From NCBI GenBank assembly GCA_020249505.1, contig JADCFN010000016.1:1-64000 (forward strand): a stretch of 64,000 nt of DNA, in the 5' to 3' direction. The DNA is from Roseomonas sp. (GTDB taxonomy: Bacteria > Pseudomonadota > Alphaproteobacteria > Acetobacterales > Acetobacteraceae). Positions 7,769 to 17,981 of the stretch are shown piece after piece. Both the position numbers and the translations under genes were made by a program. The notes beneath the pieces are model-generated. The model was given only the letters and a program-made list of their open reading frames with translations, had not been told where the DNA came from and did no database searches. Position 1 is the first letter of the stretch. Every line of letters starts with the position of its first letter.

Positions 7769-8491
7769 TCAATTCCCTTGCAGCTTGTTTTCAAACACCG
7801 TGGCGCGTGTGCCGCGCAGCACGATATCCCAGCGATAGGCCAGCGTATCGAGCGGCACCGAAGCGGCAAGATCAAGCCGCGCCACAAGGCGATCCCGCGC
7901 TGCGGCATCGGGAATGGTATTCAGGATACTGTCATGGCGGATCAGTGGATCGCCCTCAAAATACATCTGCGTTATCAGCCGTTGCGCGAAGCCCGTGCCA
8001 AAGACTGAAAAATGCACATGCGCTGGGCGCCAATCATTGATCTTGTTGCGGAAGGGATAGGGGCCGGGCTTGATGGTGCGAAAAATATAGCGTCCATCAC
8101 CATCCGTCAGGCAGCGCCCACAGCCACCAAAATTCGGATCAATAGAGCCGACATAATTATCATTACGATGACGATATTTCCCCGATGCATTGGCCTGCCA
8201 AAGCTCCACCAAGGCGCCGCGCAAGGGCCGCGCATTGCCATCCAGCACACGGCCTTGGATGATGATGCGCTCGCCAACCGGAAATCCTGCCTTGGCGTAA
8301 TTCAGGATCAGATCATTGTCGCGCGGGCCAAGCTCCTCCGGCCCGAAAACTGGACCTGTCAGATCGGCCATGCCGGTCTTCAAGGAAAGGGGCGGGCGCG
8401 TCGGGCCGCGGAACATGCTGGTCTTGTAGATCGGCGATATCGGCAGCGGATGCGCCGCCAGATCACGCTGAATGAAATCCTCCTGAGCCAT
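7769..8491 (-). CDS. pcaH: Protocatechuate 3,4-dioxygenase, beta subunit
   Basis: A 240-aa catalytic subunit. All four Fe(III) ligands are identifiable by pattern: Tyr106 in GKYRHRNDNY, Tyr145 in KPGPYPF, and His158 and His160 in RPAHVHF. The DPNFGGCGRCLTDGDG segment between them is typical. The gene is first in the seven-gene minus-strand unit. The 212-bp gap to the divergent pobA therefore probably carries its promoter. An acidic/hydrophobic N-terminal stretch of about 55 residues precedes the core fold, as in other beta subunits. Confidence 0.95.
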   Translation of the reverse strand: MAQEDFIQRDLAAHPLPISPIYKTSMFRGPTRPPLSLKTGMADLTGPVFGPEELGPRDNDLILNYAKAGFPVGERIIIQGRVLDGNARPLRGALVELWQANASGKYRHRNDNYVGSIDPNFGGCGRCLTDGDGRYIFRTIKPGPYPFRNKINDWRPAHVHFSVFGTGFAQRLITQMYFEGDPLIRHDSILNTIPDAAARDRLVARLDLAASVPLDTLAYRWDIVLRGTRATVFENKLQGN

Positions 8492-9891
<1,400 letters not shown>

Positions 9892-10026
9892 AGGCCTGGC
9901 CTGACCAGAGGGGCCCAAAACTGCTTTTTGCTTGCTGGCACCTGAGGGTAATGCTAGCCAAGGAGCAGAAAAAACTGCCGCCTCGGCCCGGACCCAGCAT
10001 GATCCGGCAAAGATAAAGGAACGTCC

Positions 10027-11070
10027 ATGAACCCGTCCCGCCGCGCAAGCCTTGCCCTTGGCATCGGCGCCCTTGCCAGCCCGCTGGTTGTTCGTGATCT
10101 GAAGGCGCAGGCGCAAATCACGCTGCGTCTGCATCACTTCCTTCCGCCCGCATCCAATGGGCAGCAGCGCTTCCTGGCGCCCTGGGCGCAGCGCATTGAA
10201 CAAGCCTCTGGCGGGCGGCTGCGCATTCAGATTTTCCCGGCCATGCAGCTTGGTGGCACGCCGCCGCAGCTTTTCGATCAGGCGCGCGATGGTGTCGCGG
10301 ATATTATCTGGACGCTGCCCGGCAATACGCCCGGTCGTTTTCCGCGCATTGAAGCCTTTGAACTGCCCTTCTTCGCCTCTCGCCGCGCCATCACCAATTC
10401 CCGCGCGCTGCAGGAATATGGCGAACAGCATCTGGGCGAAGAATTCCGCGAAGTGAAGCCGCTTTGCTGGTGGGCACATGATCATGGCGTGATCCATGCC
10501 AATAAGCGTGTCGCGCGGCTTGAGGATATGTCCGGCTTGCGGTTGCGTTTCCCGACCCGCCTTTGTGGTGAAGCATTGCGTGCCTTGGGAGCACAGGCCA
10601 TTGGCATGCCCATTCCGCAAGTGCCCGAATCCCTCGCGCAGCGCGTGTTGGATGGCACGGTGGTACCCTGGGAAGTGGTCCCCGCGATCCGCGTGCATGA
10701 ATTGGTGCGCTATCATACCGAAATACCGGGCTCGCCCACGCTGTACACGGCAACCTTCGTGCTGGCGATGAACAGGGCGCGCTATGATGGCCTTCCCGCC
10801 GATCTTCGTCAGATCCTGGATGCCAATTCCGGCATGGTCGCCGCCAGCATGGCCGGTGAGGCGTGGGATGCCGCTGCGGAAGCCACGCTTACCATCGTGC
10901 GCGCCCGCCAAGGCAATACCATCACGACCCTGCCGGAGGAGGAGGTCGCGCGCTTCCGCACCGCGACCCAACCAGTGATGGATACTTGGCTGAGGCAGGC
11001 AACGGAACGCGGCCTGCCGGCGGAACGCTTGCTTGCTGATGCGCGCGCAGCACTACAGAAATACGCGTGA
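10027..11070 (+). CDS. TRAP transporter solute-binding protein (DctP family)
   Basis: A 347-aa periplasmic receptor with a leader (MNPSRRASLALGIGALASPL, cleaved near KAQAQ). The mature part opens with ITLRLHHFLPPASNGQQRFL and carries SGGRLRIQIFPAMQLGG, the standard DctP beta-strand. The arginine-bearing stretch MSGLRLRFPT near residue 175 supplies the carboxylate clamp of this family. It is the first gene of a dctP-dctQ-dctM operon, 135 bp downstream of pobA on the same strand. The ligand is an organic acid, and the neighbourhood hints at an aromatic acid. That is inference only. Confidence 0.9.
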   Translation: MNPSRRASLALGIGALASPLVVRDLKAQAQITLRLHHFLPPASNGQQRFLAPWAQRIEQASGGRLRIQIFPAMQLGGTPPQLFDQARDGVADIIWTLPGNTPGRFPRIEAFELPFFASRRAITNSRALQEYGEQHLGEEFREVKPLCWWAHDHGVIHANKRVARLEDMSGLRLRFPTRLCGEALRALGAQAIGMPIPQVPESLAQRVLDGTVVPWEVVPAIRVHELVRYHTEIPGSPTLYTATFVLAMNRARYDGLPADLRQILDANSGMVAASMAGEAWDAAAEATLTIVRARQGNTITTLPEEEVARFRTATQPVMDTWLRQATERGLPAERLLADARAALQKYA

Positions 11071-11588
11071 GCGAAACCTCCGGCGGCACCCTGGATCAGA
11101 CAACTTCTGAAACCGGGTTGCGTCTGCTTGATCGCCTAGCGCGCCTGCTCGCGATGCTGGGCGGCGCCTTGGCGGTTTGCCTTGCGCTGCTGGTCAGTAC
11201 CTCCATTACCTTGCGGGCCTTTGGGCTTGGTGGCGTGCGCGGAGATTTCGAATTCGTGCAAATGGGGGTCGCGCTGATTGTCTTTGCCTTCATGCCCTGG
11301 AGCCAAGCGCGGCGCGGTAATGTGATGGTGGATAGCTTCACCACCAGGCTGGCGCCACGCTTTCAGGCTGCGCTTGATGCGCTCTGGGAAGTTGTCTTTG
11401 CTGCCATGATGGCGCTGATTGCCTGGCGGCTTGGCGCGGGTGCCATGGAAGCCGCACGCAGCAGCACCACGACCATGGTCTTGCTGCTGCCCATCGCTCC
11501 CGCCATCGCCGCATGCGCGGGGCTTGCCGGCTTTACTGCCGTGGTCGCACTTGCGATGGCCTTCATACGCCTGAGGGGTAGTGCATGA
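11067..11588 (+). CDS. TRAP transporter small membrane subunit (DctQ family)
   Basis: A 173-aa protein with four predicted membrane segments, beginning LARLLAMLGGALAVCLALLV, and with the family pattern of FEFVQMGVALIVFAFMPWSQ followed by RRGNVMVD. It pairs with DctM to form the membrane part of a secondary, sodium- or proton-driven carrier fed by DctP. The GTG start (11067) overlaps the dctP stop by 4 nt, indicating translational coupling. Confidence 0.9.
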   Translation: MSETSGGTLDQTTSETGLRLLDRLARLLAMLGGALAVCLALLVSTSITLRAFGLGGVRGDFEFVQMGVALIVFAFMPWSQARRGNVMVDSFTTRLAPRFQAALDALWEVVFAAMMALIAWRLGAGAMEAARSSTTTMVLLLPIAPAIAACAGLAGFTAVVALAMAFIRLRGSA

Positions 11589-12907
11589 GCGGCTTGGAAA
11601 TCGCCATTTTTGGCTTCCTTGCCATGCTGGCGTTGGTCGCGCTTCGCATGCCGGTCGGGCTTGCGATGTTGGTCGTGGGCGCGCTCGGCTATATCCACCT
11701 GACCAGCTTGCAGGCTTTTCTGTCCTACATCAAAACCACGCCCTATCATAACTTCGCCAATTACACGCTTTCGGTCATTCCGCTTTTCATCCTGATGGGG
11801 GCGCTGGCCGAGGTTTCGGGGCTTTCCACTGATTTATTTCGTGCTGCGCGCGCCTGGATCGGGCATCGCCGCGGCGGGCTTGCTTCCAGCACCATCGGCG
11901 CCTGCACAGCCTTTGGCGCCATTTGTGGTTCTTCCGTTGCAACAACAGCCACTTTTGGGCGCACGGCGCTGCCGGAATTCCGCCGCTATGGCTATGATCT
12001 TGGCTTTGCCACCGGCACGATTGCAGTGGGCGGCACGCTTGGCATTCTGATACCGCCTTCGGTGATCCTTGTGGTTTACGCTATCTCTACCGAACAAAAT
12101 ATCGTCAAGCTGTTTCAGGCCGCGCTGATTCCGGGCTTGCTGGCAACCGCCTTTTATCTTTGCGTTATCGCTTACATGGTGCGGCGTAACCCCAGCCTGG
12201 CACCGCCGAGTGAAAAGCTTCCCATGGCCGAACGCTGGCGCGCGCTGGCGGGGGCATGGCCGGCGGCGCTTGTCACCATTGTCATGCTGGGTGGCATTTA
12301 CGGCGGTATTTTCACACCAACCGAAGGCGCCGCCGCCGGTGCCACTGCCATGCTGCTGGTTGGGCTGGCGCGGCGCAGCATCGGCTTCAGGGAATTCGGC
12401 ACGGCGTTGATCCGCACGGCGGAAACCACGGCGATGATTTTCGTGATCCTGCTGGGGGCAGAAGTATTCAACGCCTTCCTTGCCTTTTCGCAACTGCCAA
12501 TGGAAGCCGCACAAGCCATTGCGGGGCTTGGTCTGCCACCGCATGCGGTGCTGGTCATGCTGCTCGCCTTCTATATCCTGCTTGGCGCGGTGATGGATGA
12601 ATTGGCGATGATCCTACTGACGCTGCCAGTGTTTTTTCCCATCATAACGGCGCTTGATTTCGGCATGGCGCCAGATGATGTGGCAGTATGGTTCGGCATT
12701 CTGGTGCTGATTGTCTGCGGCATTGGCCTGACGGCGCCGCCCATTGGGCTCAATGTTTTTGTGGTGAATGCCATTGCCCGGGATGTGCCGATGTTCGCCA
12801 CCTATCGGGCGGTGGCCCCCTTCGTGGTGGCGGATGTGCTTCGCCTGGCACTGGTGGTGATTTTCCCCAGCCTCACGCTTTGGTTGATGTGGTTGCTGGC
12901 GGATTAA
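11585..12907 (+). CDS. TRAP transporter large membrane subunit (DctM family)
   Basis: A 440-aa, about 12-helix permease. Typical DctM stretches include LRMPVGLAMLVVGALGY, SVIPLFILMGALAEVSGLST, CTAFGAICGSSVATTATFGR and GGTLGILIPPSVILVVYA, and a C-terminal GLTAPPIGLNVFVVNAI. It is the ion-coupled transport channel of the TRAP system. The ATG overlaps the dctQ stop by 4 nt. The three components look complete and undamaged. A palindromic element follows at 12966-13012. Confidence 0.93.
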   Translation: MSGLEIAIFGFLAMLALVALRMPVGLAMLVVGALGYIHLTSLQAFLSYIKTTPYHNFANYTLSVIPLFILMGALAEVSGLSTDLFRAARAWIGHRRGGLASSTIGACTAFGAICGSSVATTATFGRTALPEFRRYGYDLGFATGTIAVGGTLGILIPPSVILVVYAISTEQNIVKLFQAALIPGLLATAFYLCVIAYMVRRNPSLAPPSEKLPMAERWRALAGAWPAALVTIVMLGGIYGGIFTPTEGAAAGATAMLLVGLARRSIGFREFGTALIRTAETTAMIFVILLGAEVFNAFLAFSQLPMEAAQAIAGLGLPPHAVLVMLLAFYILLGAVMDELAMILLTLPVFFPIITALDFGMAPDDVAVWFGILVLIVCGIGLTAPPIGLNVFVVNAIARDVPMFATYRAVAPFVVADVLRLALVVIFPSLTLWLMWLLAD

Positions 12908-12965
12908 AGCGTTGCCCCTTAGAGCGTGTTGGGTTCACGCAGCCCGCTCTACACCTTTGTTTTTT

Positions 12966-13012
12966 GAGCATCTTCACACGTTCAGATGATTCCATCTGAA
13001 CGTGAACTGCTC
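12966..13012. repeat. Long perfect palindrome between convergent genes
   Basis: A 12-bp perfect inverted repeat, CACGTTCAGATG (12977-12988) and CATCTGAACGTG (12993-13004), encloses a 4-nt loop. An outer pair GAGCA (12966-12970) / TGCTC (13008-13012) extends it. A weaker AGAGCG...CGCTCT pair lies at 12921-12950. It sits between dctM and the convergent 806-aa gene, so it could end transcription from both sides, but no T-run follows. The form resembles dispersed palindromic intergenic repeats of alphaproteobacteria. Confidence 0.6.
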
Positions 13013-13065
13013 TATGGAAGCTGATCGGCGCTGGCCCCAGCACCGGCCTTTGTTGCCTTTGCAGA

Positions 13066-15486
13066 TCACCGCTCGGGCGAAAGCAATGTCAGCGCCTTTT
13101 CGCGCCCCAGAAGTATTTCAGCCAATCGCAAGAGATCCATTTGCGTCAAGGAAACACCTGTCAGGTCCTTGCGCGCCGCGGTGAATGCCCTGATCAGGCG
13201 TTGCTGAATTTCATCATAGCTCGGGTTATTGCCAAAGTGCCGGCCAAGAATTTCCAGGCGCCGGGCAGCGCGTGCATCGCGTTCCAACTGGGCAAAGGCC
13301 GCATCAGAAAAAGGCTCAGCCGATGGCGCAAGTGACGGCAAAATCTGCTCATCCATGATTTCCAGCATCATCACGCGGCAATATTCCTCAAGTCGCCAGA
13401 ATAAGGCCGAGAGTTGTCGGCGGCGGCGCGGAATTTGAAAGAACGGCGTAAGCGCCAGCGCTTCCATTGTCTTACCGATTTCTTCCGCCCGTTCAGCCGC
13501 TTCATAGGATTCGTAATCGACAAGCTTGGGCAGGGCGGCATCAATCCAATTTTCCAGGCTTTCAATGATAATCTCCAGCGTACCCGGCAGCATGCCCCCA
13601 GCGGCAAGACCCGCAAGAGCGGAGGGGTTGCGGATATGGCGCAACAAGGTCCGAAAACTGGCGGCAAAAACTTCGGGACCTTCGCTTGCGGGGCCCTGTA
13701 AGGCTTCCTTGAGCGTTCCCGTGGCTATTTCGGCATCACCCATGCGCAGGATTCTCCAAAGCGCATGCGCATGGGTCCATACGCCCGCAGCCAATCGAAT
13801 CATCGGGCGGAAATCCTCTGGCGCGAATCCTGCCTCGGTCCACCGCGTTCCCGGTGTGATGCGTTCTGCAGCCCTGGCGGCGCCCTCCCACAGGGGCTGG
13901 CCGAATTTTTCCACCATCGCCACATCGGAAAAAACAGAATTACGCAGGCCTGCGGTCATATTCCGCACTTCCTGATCAAGCTGATCTCCGACCAAGGAGG
14001 AAATCACATGAAGGGCCGAACGGGGAATCGTCCCTGGGTCGCGCCGCCACGCAACTGGATCAACCAGCGCCCCCGATAGCGGCAAAAAAAGCAACCTGGT
14101 GAGCGTTATGGGGCGCGGCGGCCGAAGTATCGAAAGGCGTGGACGTATTTCTGCAATCAGACCATCAAGCTTGGACCGGTCAGGCAGCCGGTCAATCATG
14201 GCAACAATACGCAAAAGATTCTCATCACTGGCCGTGCTCAGGCTCTCGGCCAGGGTATCGGCTGGCTTCGCCGCGGGGGGAGCCTCCGCATCAACAGGCG
14301 TGGCCATGCGGGATCTATCGCTGACCCGACCTCGGAAGCGCGCCACGTGATCACGGCCAGAGCCACCCCGCACGCCTGCACCACTCGGGGTCATCCGGTT
14401 TTCGAAATTCAGGCTGAAGCTGATGAGACCTTCATTTCGTTCGGTGATACCAAGGCTTTGTCCACTCCGCCAATCAGCGCCTTGCGAGACCATGCGCGAA
14501 AGCCGCGATGGCGCTTCGCGGGCCTGATCTGGCGCGAACCAATCATGCACTTCCCGCGGCAAAGCAGGTACCAGCGCGGCCAAATCCCAGGCGATGCTGC
14601 GGCGCATCTGACTATCTGTTCTGCGCCACAAGGCCACCAGGACCCCCCAGCCGTCCAACAACCATTCAAGCCGCCGCGCCCGCTCCAGAACCTTGGCAGC
14701 ATTGATCCGCGGGCGCATCAGTAGATCAACAATATCGCCCAGTCGTGTTTGCACCTCTGCGAGGGCGAGCTCGGCATAATGCAGGCTTGTCCCAGCAGCC
14801 TCGATCAGAAAATCGATGGCATTGTGTTCGCCATCGCCATCGCCAACCCCCTCATCCATCAACGCGCGGTATTCCTGCGCCATGAAGGCTATTTCATCCA
14901 TCAGGCGTCGCGACGGCGCGGTAGCGCTATCAGGCCCCATGAAGGCAAGCGTCGCTGCAAGGGCGCGCAGGGATTGCGCAAATGTCGGATCAAGCCTGGC
15001 AAGCCCTTCTTCAATCCGCGCCAGATCAGGCGGCGTAAGCTTGTGCGTTGCCGCACGGGCGAAGTTGGCTGCTGGTCCCTGGGAACATTGGACAAGGAAT
15101 TCGGCCAATAGCTTCGCCTCATTCGCGGTTTCTTCCTTCAAAGCCTCCTGCACTGCCTTCGCAACCAGTCGGCCGGCCAAGCCTTCCACAGCCACTTGCA
15201 TCGCTTCGCGTCGAATTGCCGTGGGGTGAATTTCCGGTGCCTTGGAGAGCATTTCCCAAAGTCGCAGATCATATAGCGTGGGCGCGCCGATTTCCGGCAA
15301 GTCTCGCCAGGATAGAATATAGCTTCCCTTTGCCTGGGCCGGATTAAGCAACACGAGTTCAAAGCCACGTTGGTCAGGCGAATGGCGAATGCGCGCGCCA
15401 AGCAAGCGCGGGCTGGTGAAAGGCACGCCCGCGCCAATCAAAGCGTAGGATGCAATATCGCCGCGCGGTGCAGCGGTTTGCTCCAT
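13066..15486 (-). CDS. Large protein of unknown function, paralogue A
   Basis: An 806-aa soluble-looking protein with no signal peptide or membrane segment, rich in predicted helix. I recognise no catalytic motif. It is clearly homologous along its length to the 817-aa protein at 36607-39060. Shared blocks in the same order are FTSPRLLGAR near residue 23, LLDGWGVLVALW near 295, RNEGLISFSLNF near 365, a low-complexity Ala/Pro-rich linker near 400-430, ILRPPRPIT...LFLPLSGA near 470, and LLRLAEILLGREKA at the C-terminus. ATG 15486 (MEQTAAPRGD) was chosen because GAGGG lies 7-8 nt upstream; a longer frame to 15528 is possible. It is monocistronic, convergent with dctM. Confidence 0.8.
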   Translation of the reverse strand: MEQTAAPRGDIASYALIGAGVPFTSPRLLGARIRHSPDQRGFELVLLNPAQAKGSYILSWRDLPEIGAPTLYDLRLWEMLSKAPEIHPTAIRREAMQVAVEGLAGRLVAKAVQEALKEETANEAKLLAEFLVQCSQGPAANFARAATHKLTPPDLARIEEGLARLDPTFAQSLRALAATLAFMGPDSATAPSRRLMDEIAFMAQEYRALMDEGVGDGDGEHNAIDFLIEAAGTSLHYAELALAEVQTRLGDIVDLLMRPRINAAKVLERARRLEWLLDGWGVLVALWRRTDSQMRRSIAWDLAALVPALPREVHDWFAPDQAREAPSRLSRMVSQGADWRSGQSLGITERNEGLISFSLNFENRMTPSGAGVRGGSGRDHVARFRGRVSDRSRMATPVDAEAPPAAKPADTLAESLSTASDENLLRIVAMIDRLPDRSKLDGLIAEIRPRLSILRPPRPITLTRLLFLPLSGALVDPVAWRRDPGTIPRSALHVISSLVGDQLDQEVRNMTAGLRNSVFSDVAMVEKFGQPLWEGAARAAERITPGTRWTEAGFAPEDFRPMIRLAAGVWTHAHALWRILRMGDAEIATGTLKEALQGPASEGPEVFAASFRTLLRHIRNPSALAGLAAGGMLPGTLEIIIESLENWIDAALPKLVDYESYEAAERAEEIGKTMEALALTPFFQIPRRRRQLSALFWRLEEYCRVMMLEIMDEQILPSLAPSAEPFSDAAFAQLERDARAARRLEILGRHFGNNPSYDEIQQRLIRAFTAARKDLTGVSLTQMDLLRLAEILLGREKALTLLSPER

Positions 15487-15857
15487 GCCGGTACCCTCAG
15501 ACAATGGCCACCCCGCCCGTCGCTGCATGGCCTGGCGGGAACCACCGAGGCCAGCCCATCACAGGCCCCCACGAGGAAGAGGGCCGTTTACAAAGGGTCG
15601 CCAGCCCCGAGGCCACACCCCAGCAAAAGTTCAGACTTGACCTCTTCATAAGCATGGCGGCAGGATATCAGAAGGGCCTTGGTGTTGAAAGCATGATGCG
15701 TCTTGGCGTCACGCGTTTCCCCATGCCATTGGGCACCTGCCGCTTTAGAAGCGTCGGCCAGGGCGCGAGTGGTACCCAAAAGGCCAATCATCACCCCCTT
15801 TGAAGCACTTCCATTTGACAATCATTGCCTGGGCACGCACCGAAGCCCCAGCAAACC
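15487..15857. other. Non-coding gap upstream of paralogue A
   Basis: About 370 bases between paralogue A and the RIME-like element. A 77-codon minus-strand frame (15588-15821) exists but has no recognisable homology and no convincing start signal. I see no tRNA, rRNA, tmRNA, SRP RNA or RNase P core motif. It presumably holds the promoter of paralogue A. Confidence 0.4.
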
Positions 15858-15901
15858 GCATTTTCCGAGCCGCCAAGTGATACCACTTGGCTTGAAAATG
15901 C
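15858..15901. repeat. RIME-like nested palindrome
   Basis: An outer inverted repeat GCATTTTC (15858-15865) / GAAAATGC (15894-15901) encloses an inner one, GCCAAGTG (15872-15879) / CACTTGGC (15884-15891), with loop ATAC. The two-tier design with ATTTTC/GAAAAT arms is like the repeated intergenic mosaic elements known from rhizobia and other alphaproteobacteria. It ends 1 nt before the stop of the CaiB-type gene. It may therefore form the 3' end of that transcript. Confidence 0.6.
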
Positions 15902-15902
15902 T

Positions 15903-17075
15903 TCAAATCGCCTTTGCCGCGCGCAAGGCAGCGATTTCTTCAACCGAAAAGCCAAATTCACCCAGAATCTGATCAGTATGCTCACCGCGTTCCGGGGTTG
16001 GGTTGCGCGCGCAAGTCACACCGGCAATCTGCATCGGGGCGCGCACCAGGGCGATTTCGCCAAGCGCGGGGTGGGCCACCGGCATCGCCATGCCCAGATG
16101 CTCCACCTGCGTATCGGCGAAAACCTGATCCATGGTATAAACCGGCCCGCTCGGCACGCCGGCCTTGTTCAGCCCTTCCACCCATTCGGCGGTGGTTTTT
16201 TCAATCAGGCGCGATTGCAGCAGCGCATTGGTCTTTTCGCGATTGGCGTGGCGCGTCTTGTCGGTGGCGAAGGCTGGGTCCTTGGCTTCTTCGGTAATGC
16301 CAAGTGTGGCCACAATCCGATCCCACATTTGCTGCCCGCCGCCGGCCAGGTTCATCAGCCCATCCTTGGTGCGGAACAGGCCGGTCGGCGTCGTGGTCGG
16401 GTGGTCATTGCCGGCCTGGCCAGGGATATCGCCCTTCATGGTCCAGCGGGTCGCCTGGAAATCCATCATGGCGATCATGGCTTCCAGCAGGCTGGTATGC
16501 ACCCAGCGGCCCTTGCCGGTTGCCTCGCGCTCCAGCAGCGCCACCAGAATGCCGATCGCGGTGTAAAGCCCCGCCGTCAGGTCCGCGACGGGGATGCCGG
16601 CGCGCACCGGGCCTTGGCCGGGTAGGCCGGTCACGCTCATGATCCCACCCATGCCTTGCGCAATCTGGTCAAAGCCCGGGCGCTTGGCATAGGGACCATC
16701 CTGACCAAAGCCGGAAATCGAGCCCAGCACAATGCGCGGGTTCACCGCCGATAGCGCCGCGAAATCAATGCCGAGCCGTTCCTTCACATCCGGGCGGTAA
16801 TTCTCCACGACAACATCGGCCTTGGCGACCAGGCGGCGGAAGGCGGCCAGTCCCTCGGGCGCCTTCAAATTCAGCGTCATGCCGCGCTTGTTGCGGTGCG
16901 TGTTCTGGAAATCCGGCCCATGACGCTCCCCGCCCAGGCCCTTGCCCGTATCCACCTCATCGGTGGCTTCCACCTTGATGACATTCGCCCCCCAATCCGC
17001 GAGCTGGCGCACGCAGGTGGGGCCGGAACGGACGCGCGTCAGGTCAAGCACGGTGAAGCGGGAAAGCGGCATCAT
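15903..17075 (-). CDS. CaiB/BaiF-type CoA-transferase (class III)
   Basis: A 390-aa class III CoA-transferase. The N-terminal LSRFTVLDLTRVRSGPTCVR and LADWGANVIKVEA fit the family. The catalytic aspartate is the D in GIPVADLTAG near residue 175, preceded by SISGFGQDGPYAKRPGFDQI. Such enzymes move CoA between carboxylic acids through an aspartyl-CoA thioester. I start at ATG 17075 (MMPLSRFT), with GGAG about 8 nt upstream; the second ATG at 17072 is equally possible. It is divergent from a crotonase at 123 bp, so the pair may activate and process one acyl-CoA. The acid is unknown. Confidence 0.88.
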   Translation of the reverse strand: MMPLSRFTVLDLTRVRSGPTCVRQLADWGANVIKVEATDEVDTGKGLGGERHGPDFQNTHRNKRGMTLNLKAPEGLAAFRRLVAKADVVVENYRPDVKERLGIDFAALSAVNPRIVLGSISGFGQDGPYAKRPGFDQIAQGMGGIMSVTGLPGQGPVRAGIPVADLTAGLYTAIGILVALLEREATGKGRWVHTSLLEAMIAMMDFQATRWTMKGDIPGQAGNDHPTTTPTGLFRTKDGLMNLAGGGQQMWDRIVATLGITEEAKDPAFATDKTRHANREKTNALLQSRLIEKTTAEWVEGLNKAGVPSGPVYTMDQVFADTQVEHLGMAMPVAHPALGEIALVRAPMQIAGVTCARNPTPERGEHTDQILGEFGFSVEEIAALRAAKAI

Positions 17076-17198
17076 GGCGGTGTCTCCATCGGAATTCGGC
17101 GCCTTGTTGGCATTCTGTCTGGCCCTCGGCAAGGGAGCGGGTTGACGCGCCAGCGCCGCGCGCTACCCATGTGCATCCCAAAGCCGAGGAACCTGACC

Positions 17199-17981
17199 AT
17201 GAGCGAAGATCTGCTGCACGAAACCCGCGAAGGCGGCATTGCCTGGACCACCTTCAACCGCCCCCAAGCGCGCAATGCCATGACCTTCGCCATGTATGCG
17301 CGCCTGGCCGAATTGGCCGATGAGATCAGCGCCGATCCCGCTATCCGCGTATGGGTGATTATGGGCGCAGGCGGCAAGGCGTTTGCGTCCGGCACCGATA
17401 TCTCCCAATTCCGCGAATTCCGTACCGCCGAGGATGCGCTGAATTACGAAGCGCGCATTGATAAGGTGCTGGGCGCGCTCGAACGCTGCACCAAGCCCGT
17501 GATCGCGGCCATCACCGGGGCCTGCACCGGCGGCGGGCTTGGCATTGCCGGCTGCTGCGATATCCGCATTGCCGATAAGGGTGCCCGCTTTGGCCTGCCG
17601 ATTGCGAAGACACTCGGCAATATCTTGAATATGCACAACTTCGCGCGCTTCTATGCGCTGGTCGGCCCTGCTGCCGTCACTGAAATGATCATGACCGCGC
17701 GCCTCTTTTCCGCTGATGAGGCGAAGCATATCGGCCTGATTTCCGAAATGCTTGAGGCGCCGGATGATGTCGCCAATCGCGCGATGGAATTGGCCACCAC
17801 CATTTCCGGCTTGGCACCGCTGACGCTACGCGCCACCAAGGAAGCGATCCGCAGGCTGCGTATGGCCACCAGCGAGGTTGAGGGCGATGATCTGGTGACC
17901 ATGTGCTTCACCAGCGCCGATTTCCAGGAAGGGGTCAGCGCCTTCCTGAACAAGCGCGCGCCGCAATTCACCGGGCGGTAA
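17199..17981 (+). CDS. Enoyl-CoA hydratase/isomerase-family protein lacking the usual glutamates
   Basis: A 260-aa crotonase-fold protein, starting at ATG 17199 (MSEDLLHETREGG) behind GAGGAACC. The CoA-binding and oxyanion-hole elements are present (FNRPQARNAM, KAFASGTDI, CTGGGLGIAGCCDIRIAD). However, the two positions that carry catalytic glutamates in classical hydratases are replaced: the GGG-x-E position reads GGGLG, and FG-x-PE reads FGLPIA. It therefore probably does not hydrate enoyl-CoA by the standard mechanism and may be an isomerase, hydrolase or decarboxylase of the superfamily. It is divergent from the CaiB-type transferase, which suggests a shared substrate. Confidence 0.85.
   Translation: MSEDLLHETREGGIAWTTFNRPQARNAMTFAMYARLAELADEISADPAIRVWVIMGAGGKAFASGTDISQFREFRTAEDALNYEARIDKVLGALERCTKPVIAAITGACTGGGLGIAGCCDIRIADKGARFGLPIAKTLGNILNMHNFARFYALVGPAAVTEMIMTARLFSADEAKHIGLISEMLEAPDDVANRAMELATTISGLAPLTLRATKEAIRRLRMATSEVEGDDLVTMCFTSADFQEGVSAFLNKRAPQFTGR

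Noticed and set aside
15588-15821. 77-codon minus-strand frame upstream of paralogue A
   Set aside because: No family resemblance or supporting start signal. It may be non-coding leader sequence.
16896-17198. Long N-terminal extension of the crotonase
   Set aside because: The extra 101 residues overlap the divergent CaiB-type gene and have no crotonase homology. ATG 17199 has a ribosome binding site.
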